Of a DNA stretch of 64,000 bases, positions 35,896 through 47,936 are shown in pieces; the first letter of the stretch is position 1, and the number at the start of each line of letters is the position of its first letter. A model generated the notes under the pieces. The model searched no databases. It saw only the letters and a list, made by a program, of their open reading frames with translations, and was not told where the DNA came from. The stretch spans positions 36,405,542 to 36,469,541 of the forward strand of contig NC_092694.1 in NCBI RefSeq assembly GCF_964275005.1, read 5' to 3'. The stretch comes from Diadema setosum (Eukaryota; Echinodermata; Echinoidea; Diadematoida; Diadematidae). Position numbers and translations under genes: made by a program.

Positions 35896-35995
35896 ACATA
35901 CTCGGTGGGAGTCGAATTCACGCCCTCCTGATTGCAAGACAGGAGCCATAGTCATGTGATGGTTCTTATAACCAAGCGAGCCAGAACACTTGTAT
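35896..35995 (-). mobile_element. tRNA-like SINE fragment
   Basis: On the minus strand ctggctcgcttggttataag resembles an A box and gaattcgactcccaccga a B box, with a ctcctg...caggag stem between them. The aminoacyl stem does not pair well, so a SINE or tRNA pseudogene is preferred over a working tRNA. Confidence 0.4.
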
Positions 35996-36000
35996 TTTAT

Positions 36001-36112
36001 TTCTTTTAGTTTATCTTATTCTACTTAATTTTATCTTATTTTATTTCATTTTACTGTATTTTGTTTTGTTTTGTTTTATTTTATTTTATTTCATTTTGTT
36101 TTATTTATAATT

Positions 36113-36143
<31 letters not shown>

Positions 36144-36146
36144 GTT

Positions 36147-36177
<31 letters not shown>

Positions 36178-36180
36178 TTT
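36001..36180. repeat. (TTTTA)n / (TTTA)n low-complexity tract
   Basis: Degenerate T-rich pentamers passing into regular TTTA units, followed by a poly-T/poly-G run. Confidence 0.9.
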
Positions 36181-36678
36181 TTTTTTTTTTTTGGGGGGGG
36201 AAATCTCGACAGGTGTTCATTAATGACGGTGTGAGATCCCACGGTAGGGACTGTTTGTTGTTTGTAAAAACAGAGTATAAAGGTCGCTTTCATAAAGCAT
36301 TTAAAACAGATTTCTAGAGACTTAAATGTAAGTGCCCCTTTAGGAGCGACAGTTTCGTATTTTTTAAAATGAAACTGACAATCTTTAGACAAGAAAAGTG
36401 CCTTTATTGTTCATTCTGATCTTTAAATAATAGAATAATTATTTCTTGCCTTTCAGGGGGCACATAATGGGGGGGGGGTGACACATTTTTTTTTTTTTTT
36501 GGGGGGGGGGGGGGAAATACCCCCTCTGCCATTGTTATCGTCTTCTCCCCTGTCAGTATAATTATCGTGATATGTTTAATACTAAGACTCCTATATCATC
36601 CGACCCCTTCCACATACACACATACTTTGTACATTACCGGTATCGGTATAGCTCTCCAATCTTCTGTTTATACTTATA
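36181..36678. other. Intergenic, homopolymer runs
   Basis: T and G homopolymer runs at 36180-36198 and 36486-36514. No gene was seen. Confidence 0.5.
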
Positions 36679-37003
36679 GGCCCGAATTCATTAGGAGGTA
36701 CAAATGAAACCATGGTTTAAACCATGGACAAAAACCACGGAGCGCCAAGTGTCGCACGGAATATTCCGTTACGAAATTGGTTATTTCGTCGACAGAATGA
36801 CGGTTTCGTTAACGAAATGATCATTTCGTGGACGAAATGTTTATTTAGTTACAAAATGTTGTCGTTTCGTTACAAGATAATAATTTCATCGACGAAATGA
36901 CTGATTTCGTAACGAAATATTCCATGTGACACTTGGCGCTCAATGGTTTTTGTCCATGGTTTAAACCATGGTTTCATTTGTACCACTTTCGTGAATTCGG
37001 GCC
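36679..37003. mobile_element. MITE with 100-bp inverted repeats, Harbinger-like
   Basis: The ends GGCCCGAATTCA and TGAATTCGGGCC head inverted arms of about 100 bp that include the palindromic accatggtttaaaccatgg and gcgccaagtgtc. ATA flanks both ends. The interior repeats tttcgt-acgaaat motifs and has no coding capacity. A 3-bp duplication and a GGCCC start suggest PIF/Harbinger; this is inferred. Confidence 0.8.
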
Positions 37004-40000
37004 ATAGCGTATATGGCACAAATATATATGCCTGCTTGATATCGCTTGCTGACTATAGCAGCTAGTGACAATTGACCATGAAAGAGATTATTCGGTCTGA
37101 GTCACGCTCATCCGATGATGTTTGTAAAGAAGTCCTTTGCTGATGACCTCGTGTAAGTATTGGAACCTCGTCTTGCCATTGAAACTTATTGTAGTCTGCT
37201 TCTATTCAGCACCTCCGATGGCGAAAATCATTTAATGACCAGCTAGGACTGCCGATTCTCATAGAAAACTGGACAAGTCCATAAAGTCCAGAATAATGTT
37301 ACGAGAAGAAAACTGACCTCCTTGATGCGAATGATCCCAGTCTTGCAATCTTATTTGAATCTATGCCATATTTCTCGTCTGTTGTGTGTTTTTAATGGAT
37401 TTCAAAAACATTCTTATTCCTCAATTACATTAAATAGATTTTGAAATGTTGTATTCCTTGGGACTATAACTAATTTATAACTGTTTAATGGCAAAAGCCT
37501 GAAAATCATCCGGAAGTCTCCTTTTAATGCTAAGGATAAGAAGCAGCACTGGTTATTGGGTTAATTAAAGCTCGGTAGTCTCGCGGATGTAAGACCTGCT
37601 GGCCATTGTTAATAGTAGTTCGTTGATCTGATTTGCCCTTGTATGCAGGCCCATCAATGCCTATGAAATCTTATTTTATCCCTGTACTCTGTACTACTAC
37701 AACATTGAATAATCTGCGCTTACTTATATATCGATGAACGGCAATTTGTCAAAGGTGATTAGTGTTAATGATGCCTTGTAACAATTTCAATGTCGCCCTC
37801 CAGCGATAGCACCATTTTGGCTGGCAGCGAGATAACACAGTTACAGCCGGAATAATGTGCGCGAGTTGTCCGCGTTCCCTTGTAGCACAGCCATGCTGTG
37901 GCGACCCATCCAGGGAGGTCACCTCCCTGCTACATCATCTCGCTCAAAAACAAACCGCACATGGAAGCAAAAAGGGGAAAATCGACAATCAATTGAGCCA
38001 AGATAAACAAAGCTTATTTAAAGAGACATAAGATATCCTCTACCCAAGTCGAAAAGGTTTTACTGTGGATAGCAACGGAAGATGCAATGGTTATCAGGTA
38101 AACTTTACACCAATGTGCGTTGGTTTGCTTGCCTGCTTGTTTGTTTGAGGTGGACGGCAAAGATTGGTATCATTTAAGGAGATAAAGTATGTCAAGAAAA
38201 AAAGAAATACAATCGCATTTTCGCATTAATATCTTCCAATATGATGAAACCTTCTGAATGCTATTCCAGCGTCTTAAGATATAACATCTTACATATATTT
38301 CGCAGAAAACCCCATTCAATTTGGTTAAGTGGTCACAGAGAATCGTTGTAAAGCATGTCATGGGTCTGATTCTTCCGAGTTTAGCACTTGGATGCTCTTT
38401 GAACTCCATATTAATGTGTAAACACAATGGGCAACGTGGAGGGAAGGGATTCTTGGCATGCTCTACAAAACTCCTCATTTTTCTCTTTGACCATTGAAGC
38501 AAATTGGATGGGGTTCTCTGTAAGATGTGTGTAATAAGATATAGTTTCATACCCTGAAATTGTATTTGGATTGATTCACTACTTTTAAAGCTATCATTGC
38601 AAAGGGTACCGTTGTATTTTTATTTATTTATTTATTTATCTATTGTTCATTATTATTATGATTTATTTATTTATTTATCTATTTATTTATTTATTTATTT
38701 TCATTTATTATTATTATTATTTTTTTTTTGGGGGGGGGGTCAAACGGTATACCAAAACCGATTTGGTACTTCAGGTAATACTATGAATCAATTCAGATCT
38801 CTGAAAACAAACAAACAAGCAAACAAACTGCATTCCAACAGTCGAACGTCTATATGTTATGACAAAGTCGAGGAAAAGAACAGACAAACATACAACCAAA
38901 CCCACGTACAATAAACACAAAACTATACTGATTGGTTAGTTTGGCTGACCTCTCGATACCTTATAATACATGCAATACCGTTACTGCTACCGTTCATAAT
39001 TTAACAAAAAACAAAACAAACATGTTTTTGCTTGTTGCAGGGCCAATACATTCTATCTACTAGTACTACTGCTCATGAAAAGTATTCTATACATAACCTT
39101 TGATTTCAATTTTAATGGGCATGAAGGGCCTACTTGTATGTGTTTGTTGCATTTTGTAAGGGTCTGTAAAAATCGATATTTTCGCGAGACTAATTTTTCG
39201 CGCTTGGCGAGGTAAGAAGAGTTTCACGTGTTTTGAATTCCACGGAATCAAGACATCATGCACAGGAACATAATATGGCAAGCAAAAATGTTCGCGTGCT
39301 TTTATTTTCGCGCTAGTTTCTGGTTGCGCGAAATGCGCGAAAATTTCAACACTTTTTCCACTTTTACAAGGTATGTTACTTATTAATTTGGTATGTGTTT
39401 AGGGTTGGCTTGGCTCTTGGTTGATATAGGAGAGTGAGAGGAGGAGCGCATTATGCATGCCGTCTTCCATTTATTTATTTATTTTTTTTGATGTCCAACA
39501 AAGAGTCAAACAAAATACAATCTTGACTAGTACATGCAAGGATAATAATATAGGAGAGTTATACTGTGTATTTTGGGAGTTTCCATTGCACTCACGTAGG
39601 TGTCAATGCTTAAAATGTCCTTTAGTACAAAGAATGTGTACCGGTGGTTCCCTGACTGTTGGAGAGTAGGAAACGATATTGGAAACAAACAGTAGTGATA
39701 CTATTCATTCATTTATTTATTCATTTTTTTCCATTTCTAACAGAACCATATACAATATCTTACAGAAATTGAATACATTACGTTTCATCACAATGCAATA
39801 AAGAATATGTTTACGGAATATTTTAAGTATACTGCTGGATGTATTTTATGTATACTGCTTTAAGTATAATGCTGGAAAGGAGGACGAATGCTAAAAAAGT
39901 AGTGCTTGTATAGGGTGCATTCCCCCACATGTAATACTATAAGTTATATGATTGATATACTGTTATATGAAGAAAAAAAAATACAAAAGAAACTAAGATA

Positions 40001-40111
40001 TGGAAACCGAACTAACACGGGACAAACACCCTGGGTAAAATCCCTACACCTGCATTACAAAGAAGGTTCAAACTGGCTTTAATTATTCAAACAACTGTCC
40101 GTTTTCTATGA
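37004..40111. other. Intergenic, repeats only
   Basis: Contents include (TTTA)n at 38620-38705, a cgcgaaaat-rich segment at 39165-39350 similar to that at 1.2-1.4 kb, and T-rich left edges near 39460 and 39715 that look like minus-strand LINE tails. A 126-codon minus-strand frame (38170-38550) has no recognised domain. Confidence 0.4.
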
Positions 40112-40254
40112 CAGTGGACTCCCGTTATAACGGAGTATATGGAAATTTCGTCATAGCCGATCATATAAACAATAACAATACATAAAGTGGATAATGTTGC
40201 AACCTGAATTTTAATTCGTTTTAACCTGAATTTCGTTATAACGGGAGTGCACTG
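40112..40254. mobile_element. Tigger/pogo-like MITE
   Basis: The termini CAGTGGACTCCCGTTATAAC and its near-complement at the right (gttataacgggagtgcactg) are the familiar pogo/Tigger-type ends. TA follows the right end. The element is 143 bp with no coding capacity. A related fragment (ctcctgttataacgaa) lies near 49.58 kb. Confidence 0.7.
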
Positions 40255-40979
40255 TATTGCTTAAAAATAATAATAATAATAATTATAAAATCAACAGGTG
40301 TATTTACGCCTTTGATCTTGGAGTTGATGCCCCCATCTTTCTAAAGCAATCTAGTGATTAACCTTCAACGCTAATCTGATGTCGGATATATTTTGCTTAA
40401 TCATTTGTTAGATATATTGAAACTCCACGTACGGATGAAAATGAATGTCAGTCCGTTCAATAACATGCGCACATGCAGGTTCAAAGTTTCGATAATAGCT
40501 GTATAGCTGTATGATTTTATCAATTTTCGACGCAATTTCGATAAATTATTAATAAAACAACAAGGTATGATTTTCAAGTACAGTTGTTGGTAGACTAATG
40601 TGCCAATGTATAGTAACCGGAAGCACCCACTCGAGAAATTTATATTTTTTTCCCCATCAATCATTGCGCAGTTTCTATTCGCGCATTCCCGTCTTGACCA
40701 TTACGTACGGCTCATCGTTGATAAGTAAGAATGACAAAAAGTTATTACCATCATGATTTTTTTTTTTTTTGGCTCTTTGTAGCCGTTATTCAATGAGACA
40801 TAAATCCGTTGACTACCTGTCTGCAGGCCAGATCCAGTTTGGGACCATATAGATTATACTTATAATAATGAATATCTTTATGTTTAGGACATACTTTTAA
40901 ACCACACAATATGTTTGAGTGGAGGTATCAAACAAACAATCAAACATTATATTAGAGGGAATTGTGACTCCATCTCTTG

Positions 40980-41237
40980 CAGGGGCGGATCCAGGAATTC
41001 CGAAAAGGGGGGGGGGGGGGATTCTAGTGCCACTTCCGGGTGCTGACAAGCAAGAAACAAACAAACAAACAAACAAAAACAAAAGGGGGCTTCAGCGCAA
41101 TTTTCTGCTCCCACTACAACTGACTGACAAATATGGTAGCTTCAAAAATTAAAGGGGGGCCCTATCATTTTTTCTTTTCATTTCTTTTTCTTAACCAAAA
41201 AAAAAAAAAGAGGGCGCCCCCTCTGGATCCGCTTATG
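40980..41237. mobile_element. hAT-like MITE with 5-bp duplication, copy 1
   Basis: Inverted ends CAGGGGCGGATCC... and ...GGATCCGC are flanked on both sides by TCTTG (40975-40979 and 41238-41242). A poly-G run and an (AAAC)n tract lie inside. The start CAG with a 5-bp duplication suggests a hAT5-type element. Its relative lies at 50.1 kb. Confidence 0.75.
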
Positions 41238-41242
41238 TCTTG

Positions 41243-42261
41243 AATCTCCTAATTGGTATTACCACATGTGAACGTATAGCTATCGGGATATCTGGTTCTG
41301 AAGTGATGTAGATCTGTCTCTTCTTGGGAGGGGACAGACATGGTTTGTGACAGAAGGGAGCGAGCCCACCCCAGCTGAGAGGAAGTAGTTTTGCATGAGA
41401 GTGAGATGGGTAGTATAGTTCTACTCCCTATAGGAACATATAAGGCAAGGAAAAAGCATTACGTGTACGTGCCACTTAAAAGTGAAAAGTGCAATTTCCC
41501 ACCGAGCCTGTGGGTGAAAGAAATTATGTTTATGACCATAATAGTCCTGCAGCTGATATACGGTATGTATACATGGTGAGTATATTTAAATTGACTATTA
41601 TGTGTACACCAAAATATCCCGCCTCTGTGACTTTTGTATTCTTTTCTATTTCATATCCAGCCTAAAATACTAGTATTTCGAACCTCCGTTCCTTTTCCTG
41701 AATTGTCTTTTCCTCAACTCGCAATATTGAGCATGTATTTATGCACACAATCGCATGGGAAATATTGCGATACTGATTATGTGTATACCAAAATGGACCG
41801 CCGCTGTGGCTGGAATATACACAGTGTACTTATACAACAAAGGTGTTCCACTTCATCTCCATTTAACTAAAACTCTCCTAACCTCGGTTTTTTTTTCCCT
41901 CACATTAAAAGCAGATATACTGTAGTACAGCTGTTGTGTGGGACAACGAGGACACACACGGTTGGCATGGCCCTTTCTGCCAGTGCTGTTAAGACACACG
42001 CAAAGGGGTAGAAATGAGCACTCGTGCGGGAACACCGTTGCCCGAATCCTTTATATCTGATCGATTCGAGTTTTTCTATTACTTTCCAATTACCAACGCT
42101 CAGTTGGACGTAAATGAGTCCATCCATAAACCAAACTGGAAGGCTATCTTCTATTCACACCGGAAGGACAAGGTATATCGCTGGGGTTAGTGAGTAGGTC
42201 TGCATGACTGCAGTCTCAATCTCCTCATTGTCTGCGAGTGTCTGTACAAGCTGGGACCACC
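41243..42261. other. Upstream region of phytochelatin-synthase-like copy 2
   Basis: No additional coding exon was supported. Copy 2's 5' untranslated leader is presumably at the right end. A short repeated phrase (gtgtacaccaaaat, gtgtataccaaaat) occurs at 41600 and 41780. Confidence 0.4.
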
Positions 42262-42960
42262 ATGAACACTGATCAAAATGATGATATCCCACTTAACTCC
42301 ACGGAGGGGTTACGACTCTTGGATGAGGCGAGTTGTCGACAAATGCTTCTCGTCCGCATCTTCCGCAAGCGGCACAAATCGGGATACTGTGGCGCCCAAT
42401 CTGCAGCCATGCTCCTGAGCGCCCGACATTTCGGACAGAAGTATCGTGACCCCACGCAGCACGCTGATTGTGACGTCAGCGACGTGCCGTACGTAGACAC
42501 GAACCTGTTTTCCTACCCGCAGACAACGCTTGTGATGGAGGAAGAGGCGATGGTTAGCAACGGTATCACCCTGCCAGAAATGGAGACACTGCTGGAATCG
42601 CACGGCATCTCATCCAAGCGTGTTCACTGGAAGGATAGCATCCCGGAAGAGTTCCGTGACCTGGCGATGGCGGCGCTTTCACACGGAGATTCCAGCCGGG
42701 GCGTGCTCGTCAATTTTGAATTTGATATGATGTGGCAAGGGAAGAACGTGACGATAGGTCATCACAGTCTTCTGGCTGCCTACCATTCCGCTTCCGACCA
42801 GTTCCTGTTGCTCGACACATTCGCTAGCGCTCAAGATAGGTGGGTGCGGACGGAGAAGATGTTTCAAATGATGGGAACTCTCGACAAAGTGTCCGGTTTA
42901 TTCAGAGGGTTCTTGATCACAGGAACGTGCGATACTCCCAAGGGAATTGTAGAAAAATGA
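42262..42960 (+). CDS. PCS: Phytochelatin-synthase-like protein, copy 2
   Basis: The frame encodes 232 residues in one exon. The start is the ATG at 42262 in an accaccATGa context. The frame is open 24 bases further up but has no ATG there. Numbering is gapless with copy 1 through the catalytic domain: Cys43 in GYCGAQSAA, His167 in IGHHSLLAAYH, Asp185 in FLLLDTF. A conserved CDVSDVPY-DTNLFSY block (residues 70-85) is shared with copy 1. The family converts glutathione to phytochelatins or hydrolyses glutathione S-conjugates in the cytosol. As in copy 1, the plant-type C-terminal domain is absent, replaced by the short tail TGTCDTPKGIVEK. An AATAAA starts within six bases after the stop. Divergence at many residues with an intact triad suggests both copies are under selection, though that was not calculated. 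Confidence 0.9.
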   Translation: MNTDQNDDIPLNSTEGLRLLDEASCRQMLLVRIFRKRHKSGYCGAQSAAMLLSARHFGQKYRDPTQHADCDVSDVPYVDTNLFSYPQTTLVMEEEAMVSNGITLPEMETLLESHGISSKRVHWKDSIPEEFRDLAMAALSHGDSSRGVLVNFEFDMMWQGKNVTIGHHSLLAAYHSASDQFLLLDTFASAQDRWVRTEKMFQMMGTLDKVSGLFRGFLITGTCDTPKGIVEK

Positions 42961-43699
42961 AAATAAATGGGATAGCAATTGTTTGTTTAAAGTTTTTAGC
43001 TATGATATGTTGAGAAAAAAAAAGTAAGCTACCTTTTAACTCTGTGTCATTTTGTGTCACTCTGTGCCGTATGGCTTCACAGACAAGCGTTCGGCATTTG
43101 CACAGAACCAGTTGACAATATTAGGGTAACGCTTAGTTGCCCAGTTGAAATCATTAGATTAATTCATAATACGGCGTCAGAGGTATTAACAAGAAAACAA
43201 TCAGCCGTGTGCAACTGCTCGTTTTTGTGACGTAGACCATCAAATTCAAATGAGAGGATATGGTAGGTGCAATGATTGTGATTAGGCCTACGCAAACAAC
43301 GGCTGAGTCGTGTTTCAGTTGATTGAATTTGTTTTTAAAACAAAGTCAAGGATTCGAAACGTATCGTGCCATTCATGTATTAAACTGAGCCATTCGATCC
43401 ACACACCTCTTTTCCCAGCAAAATAATCGTAAGAGGGTTCAACAGAAGTGGCTTAGCCCGTTCTGTTCCGTTCAATAAAAAATGTGTACATTACACACAA
43501 ACATTACATTATCAGCTTGTGGACAACAAATAAACGTTGCACACAGAGTTTTAGTAACCGGAATATGCTCCTCCGAGAAGGGATGAATGTATTGTATCCA
43601 AAGGTTCGAGGATGTAACGATGTCAATTGTGATGCTGTTATCACAGATAAACCTGGGAGTTTTGAAACTTGCTCGCCAAGTTTACAGCAGTCCTGCTAG

Positions 43700-44221
43700 A
43701 TCAGACTCTGAGAGCCTAACTGACTAAAGCGTCTGCAGTTCTCTCCATGCTTTAGCAGCTATCCACGACATAAATTTCACGGAAATTGGGGGGAAAATAG
43801 AGAAATTGTTCATAATCTGAGAATCGTAGGTTGCAAAGTAAAAGCGTTTTCAACAGTTGCATCTCGTTCGCATTTTCCCCATAACGAGCTCAATAATGCT
43901 GTGGGACTCAGTCGGCCACGCCCCTCATGAGCGCCACTGTGAGACGCTGTGTAGAGCTTTACAAGGACACAGAATTAGTATCAACATTGTGATTGTGACG
44001 TCACGGCGCTCTTGCCATTCGAGATGACGAGGATGTTGGACGGGAAGATGGCGACGTGCGGGCACCTCTTGGGAGCTTACCATCCAAACACCGATCGCTT
44101 CCTGCTACTCGATACGTCCACATCTTACTGCTACAGGTGGCTGAGACACGAGCAATTATTTCTGATCATGGACACCATTGATGAGGTTTCAGGAATTGAG
44201 AGGGGCCTTCTCATTGTATAG
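43700..44221 (+). pseudogene. Broken phytochelatin-synthase-like copy 3
   Basis: Segments match copy 1 at the DNA level: agactctgag...actgac in the 5' leader, tcgttcgcattttcc, ctcatgagcgccac, and an almost identical run from gggagcttaccatccaaaca to the stop. About 240 bp of the middle are missing: copy 1's gacgtcagcgacgtc joins directly to the segment before gagatgacg. The Cys region is out of frame, and two residues after the catalytic His are lost (GHHSLLG becomes GHLLG). The remaining frame (44012-44221) cannot make an enzyme. Copy 3 is closer to distant copy 1 than to adjacent copy 2. Confidence 0.85.
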
Positions 44222-45429
44222 GGTTGTACGTAGTTACATTTTGTTTGAATAGTGGTGCAAAAAAAAAACAGCAACTACAATGCAAGCTATTTTATATTAA
44301 AATAAATTATACTGCTTTTCTGAAATTCAATTCAGTGTAAGGCACCTACCCATGTTGGGTCATATTCAATCCATATAGTCATGTTAGTTATCAATTCATT
44401 CATTTTCTTATGTATGTATTTATGTATGTATGTATGTATGTATTCATGTATGTATGTATGTATGTATTTATGTATGTATGTACATGTATGTATGTATTTA
44501 GACGAATAACTAGAATGTAAGCCCTGAAGTCCTTCAGTATTCTAGAATTCGTAAAACACTAAATAGTTGTCCCTTGCTTGCCGTTAATTCAAGTCTGACA
44601 CTTCTTTCCTATCAATTATATATCATTGCAACCGACACTACTCCCGCAGGAAAAAAAAAAAAATATATTAGATTTATTCTTTAGGGTGTTTTGCGTTGAT
44701 TACAAGCTTTCAGGAAAAGTGCTATAATGTATAATATTTGCAAAACTGTTATTTCATGCAACATATAGATGCAATGAAGAGGTTACGGCACTTTTTATCT
44801 GTCCTGACTTTCCTGTAATGTCTGTCATGTTTTGATTTGTAATGTTTTATCTAACTTTTGCAATCAAGAAAGATTAAGTTTGTGCCTAGTTTTGCATTAG
44901 TTGTCCACAGCGTACAAGCACAAATACTTCACCAATACTTATCTACTTCAGAAGATATACATAACAAGTTTGGTTTGAAAATCTACATGCTTTAAATTTG
45001 TTATTTGCCTGTTATTCTTATCACACAGTGAATCAATGTGTCTTCAGGATCATAGTAATTCTATTACTTTTTGTTTTCTGTGGAATACAAATAGGAAATA
45101 TACGAATTTACATGATTTACATGGACATAAAATGAATGATACTACAACTTTCAAGAAGACTAAAAGTCCAGATAGCTTAGAATATGATTTTATAGGGTGG
45201 GAAAGGTAATGAAATCAAAGTTGTCATTTTCACTGTCCAGATTAAAATGTCTGAACTATAAGATAAAAATATATATTAATTAAAGTACAACCAATAGAAA
45301 CATTAAAGATGAGAAGGATAGGTATATACTTTTGGGATATCAAACGTCATTTGATCAAATAATTATATTTTCTATTTTGTTATTTGTCTTTTGCGCGCAC
45401 ATACTTTTATTAACGCTTTTCGTGCCACA
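44222..45429. other. Intergenic, (TATG)n microsatellite
   Basis: A TATG/TTTATG tract spans about 44410-44500. The rest is AT-rich with no gene recognised. Confidence 0.5.
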
Positions 45430-45823
45430 TTAAAGGGATAGTACAGTATTGGTGGAAATGAGAATTGGGCTTTAAACTTTTTGCGAGATACCAAGAAAGT
45501 ACTTATGATATAGAACAGAGCATACCATTTTAAGAGGAATTCAAAGTTTATTTGATGAAAATCGGGTTTGGAATGACGGAAACATCCAGAAACAAAGTAA
45601 AACAAAGCGATCGTAATAAAGTGTGGGTCCCACACTTTATTAGAATCGCTCTTTTTTGGATATCTCAGCCATTTGAAAACCAATTTTCATCAAATAAACG
45701 TTGAATTCATCATTAAATTACATGCTCTTTCATATTTCATAAGAGGTTTCTCATTATCTCACACAAAAAAAAAATGTTAGAAACCTGAAATTAGGTCTCA
45801 ACCAAAACTGTACGATCCCTTTA
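45430..45823. mobile_element. MITE of the TTAAAGGGAT family, copy 2
   Basis: The ends ttaaagggatagtacag and ctgtacgatccctttaa are inverted repeats. The interior matches the 22.34-kb copy. A central local palindrome (taataaagtgtgggtcccac) is present. Confidence 0.85.
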
Positions 45824-45925
45824 ATGTTCATGTCCATATTAGGTACATGTGTATTAAAATCTGTGGACATTTGACTCATTGGCACATAAAGGGTTAAAAA
45901 TCAATGCAGTAAAACAATAATAATA

Positions 45926-46172
45926 GAAGAGTTTGCTTGCAAAAACTGATAAGTCCATATTTGCCAAATGGAGATATTTGCGATTAAAGGTCAAGAAAAA
46001 TAAAGAGAATAATTCAAAAATTTTTGCTTCTCTTGACCATAACTTCAAAAGTGTACCTTTATATGTAGTGACCAATGTATCATTTAAAAGGTATTATTTT
46101 GTACTTTATGACAGAGATCGTACTTCAAAATCTTCAAAAATGGACTTATCGGTTTTTGCAAACAAACTCTTC
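45926..46172. mobile_element. GAAGAGTTTG MITE, copy 2
   Basis: 247 bp with inverted ends of about 31 bp (gaagagtttgcttgcaaaaa... and ...tttttgcaaacaaactcttc) and the inner block aaataaagagaataattc. The copy at 60.02 kb has the same length. Confidence 0.9.
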
Positions 46173-47200
46173 AATTTCAAATGTATGTCAGCTTGTGTCT
46201 CAGAATCAACGGGCTTTGATTTCGTTTTCATTCTTTATGATTTAGATTCTTTTAGGGTTTATTCTTTTGTGGTTTGTAGAATACTTGCATTTTTTTTATA
46301 TCAATCAATCAAACAGGTTCATTAGAGACTTTTTTTTTTAATAATTTTCTCATGCCAATCATAAGATACCGTATGAGCCTTTCTTTTTTGTTGCATTTTC
46401 TAATTGAATCCTTGCCCAATTTTATTCACATATCCATCACAATATTACAAAGATTATAACTGGAGGAGTGATCGCAACATTGAGTCGATATTGTCTGGTA
46501 ATATCATTGTTTCCACAATATGTCACTGTGATCACTGTAGAGAAACTTTAACACGTTTCAGTTGTGTGACTTTTGAAATAAAAAAAAAATAAAGCATATG
46601 AACCTATTCCTTGTCTAATTCCTTTAGTTTTGTATTTTTCCCTGATCATCTGACCTGCACTGCTGTTTGTTTGTTTCTTTGTGGCAATGAGCAAGAGATA
46701 CTAATCGAGCTGCAATCTTATATCTACGCATTTCTGATATGAATAGATGTTATACATAGGTTCGTGACAGTAACAATTAATGAGGTTATTTATAAGATTC
46801 CGACTGGCAATAAACAACATTACCATCAACAAAATTTTTTCGTCATCGTCACCATCCTCATGATTATCTTCGCTATCGCCATTACTACCACCATCATCAT
46901 AAATCTGTAGGGAGGCCCTTTTGGGATTTTACTTTTTGGTGTGTACTATTTCTATGTATCTGTTTTAACTGGTATGGGAAATATATCCAAGAGTATTCTT
47001 CATTTATAATCTAAATCCTATTTAATCAAAGTTTACATTTTGATTTGAATATGAATATATATCATTTTCAACACATGTCACATTGATATCTGTGATTTAA
47101 CAACAGGTAGGGCCTACAAGATATGTATTCACACGAATTGTAATTTTGAACGTACTTTTACTTTATTTACTTCTAATGTAACCTACTCTATTGTTATAAT
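46173..47200. other. Intergenic, no gene seen
   Basis: AT-rich, no recognised features. Confidence 0.5.
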
Positions 47201-47936
47201 TAAATGACTGAGCTTCAACCAACCTTAAAATTGTAGAGGGCAAGCTTTCGTCCTCTCCTGAGGACTTTCTCAAGCCTCATGCAGTGTTGTCTTGCTGGCG
47301 CCGTTGCCTGTCTTTATTAATCACTGGACCATATATTGGTGAAAGGGTATAGCCCGAGTCTCTGTTGAGAGCTGGATTGACCCTTCTGATCCAAAGTGCT
47401 TCCTTTATTTTTCTTTTTAACCAGTTGCTTTCAAAGTCAATGATACGTGCCTCATCCCATTCAATGTTGTGTCCTGTGTTGGAGTGCTCAGATATCGCCG
47501 AGTGTGATGGATTGTTTAGTCTCAGTGCCCTTTTGTGTTCCTTGAGTCTCTCGTTCAAGGAAACCAGCAGAACCTTGAACGAGAGACTCAAGGAACAAAA
47601 AAGGGCACTGAGACTAAACAATCCATCACACTCGGCGATAGCTGAGCACTCTTACAACACAGGACACAACATTGAATGGGATGAGGCACGTATCATTGAC
47701 TTTGAAAGCAACTGGTTAAAAAGAAAAATAAAGGAAGCACTTTGGATCAGAAGGGTCAATCCAGCTCTCAACAGAGACTCGGAGCTATACCCTTTCACCA
47801 ATATATGGTCCAGTGATTAATAAAGACAGACAACGGCGCCAGCAAGACAACACTGCATAAGGCTTGAGAAAGTCCTCAGGAGAGGACGAAAGCTTGCCCT
47901 CTACAATTTTAAGGTTGGTTGAAGCTCAGTCATTTA
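47201..47936. mobile_element. Penelope-like element fragments as a near-perfect palindrome
   Basis: Arms 47201-47560 and 47573-47936 are inverted copies around a 12-base loop. Each arm encodes, reading away from the centre, the last part of a GIY-YIG endonuclease domain as found at the C-terminus of Penelope-like retroelement proteins (landmarks RLKEHKRALR, EHS-NTGHNIEWDEARIID, IRRVNPALNRD), followed by the 3' flank. No reverse transcriptase is present, so the element is broken. Penelope-like elements are known to leave inverted and tandem partial copies. The high similarity of the arms suggests a recent origin. Confidence 0.8.

Noticed and set aside
35896-35995. Functional tRNA gene on the minus strand
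   Set aside because: A- and B-box-like sequences are present, but the acceptor stem does not pair and the anticodon loop is irregular. It is listed as a SINE-like fragment instead.
38170-38550. 126-codon minus-strand frame
   Set aside because: No recognised domain, no splice signals that extend it, and the composition is typical of random AT-rich frames.
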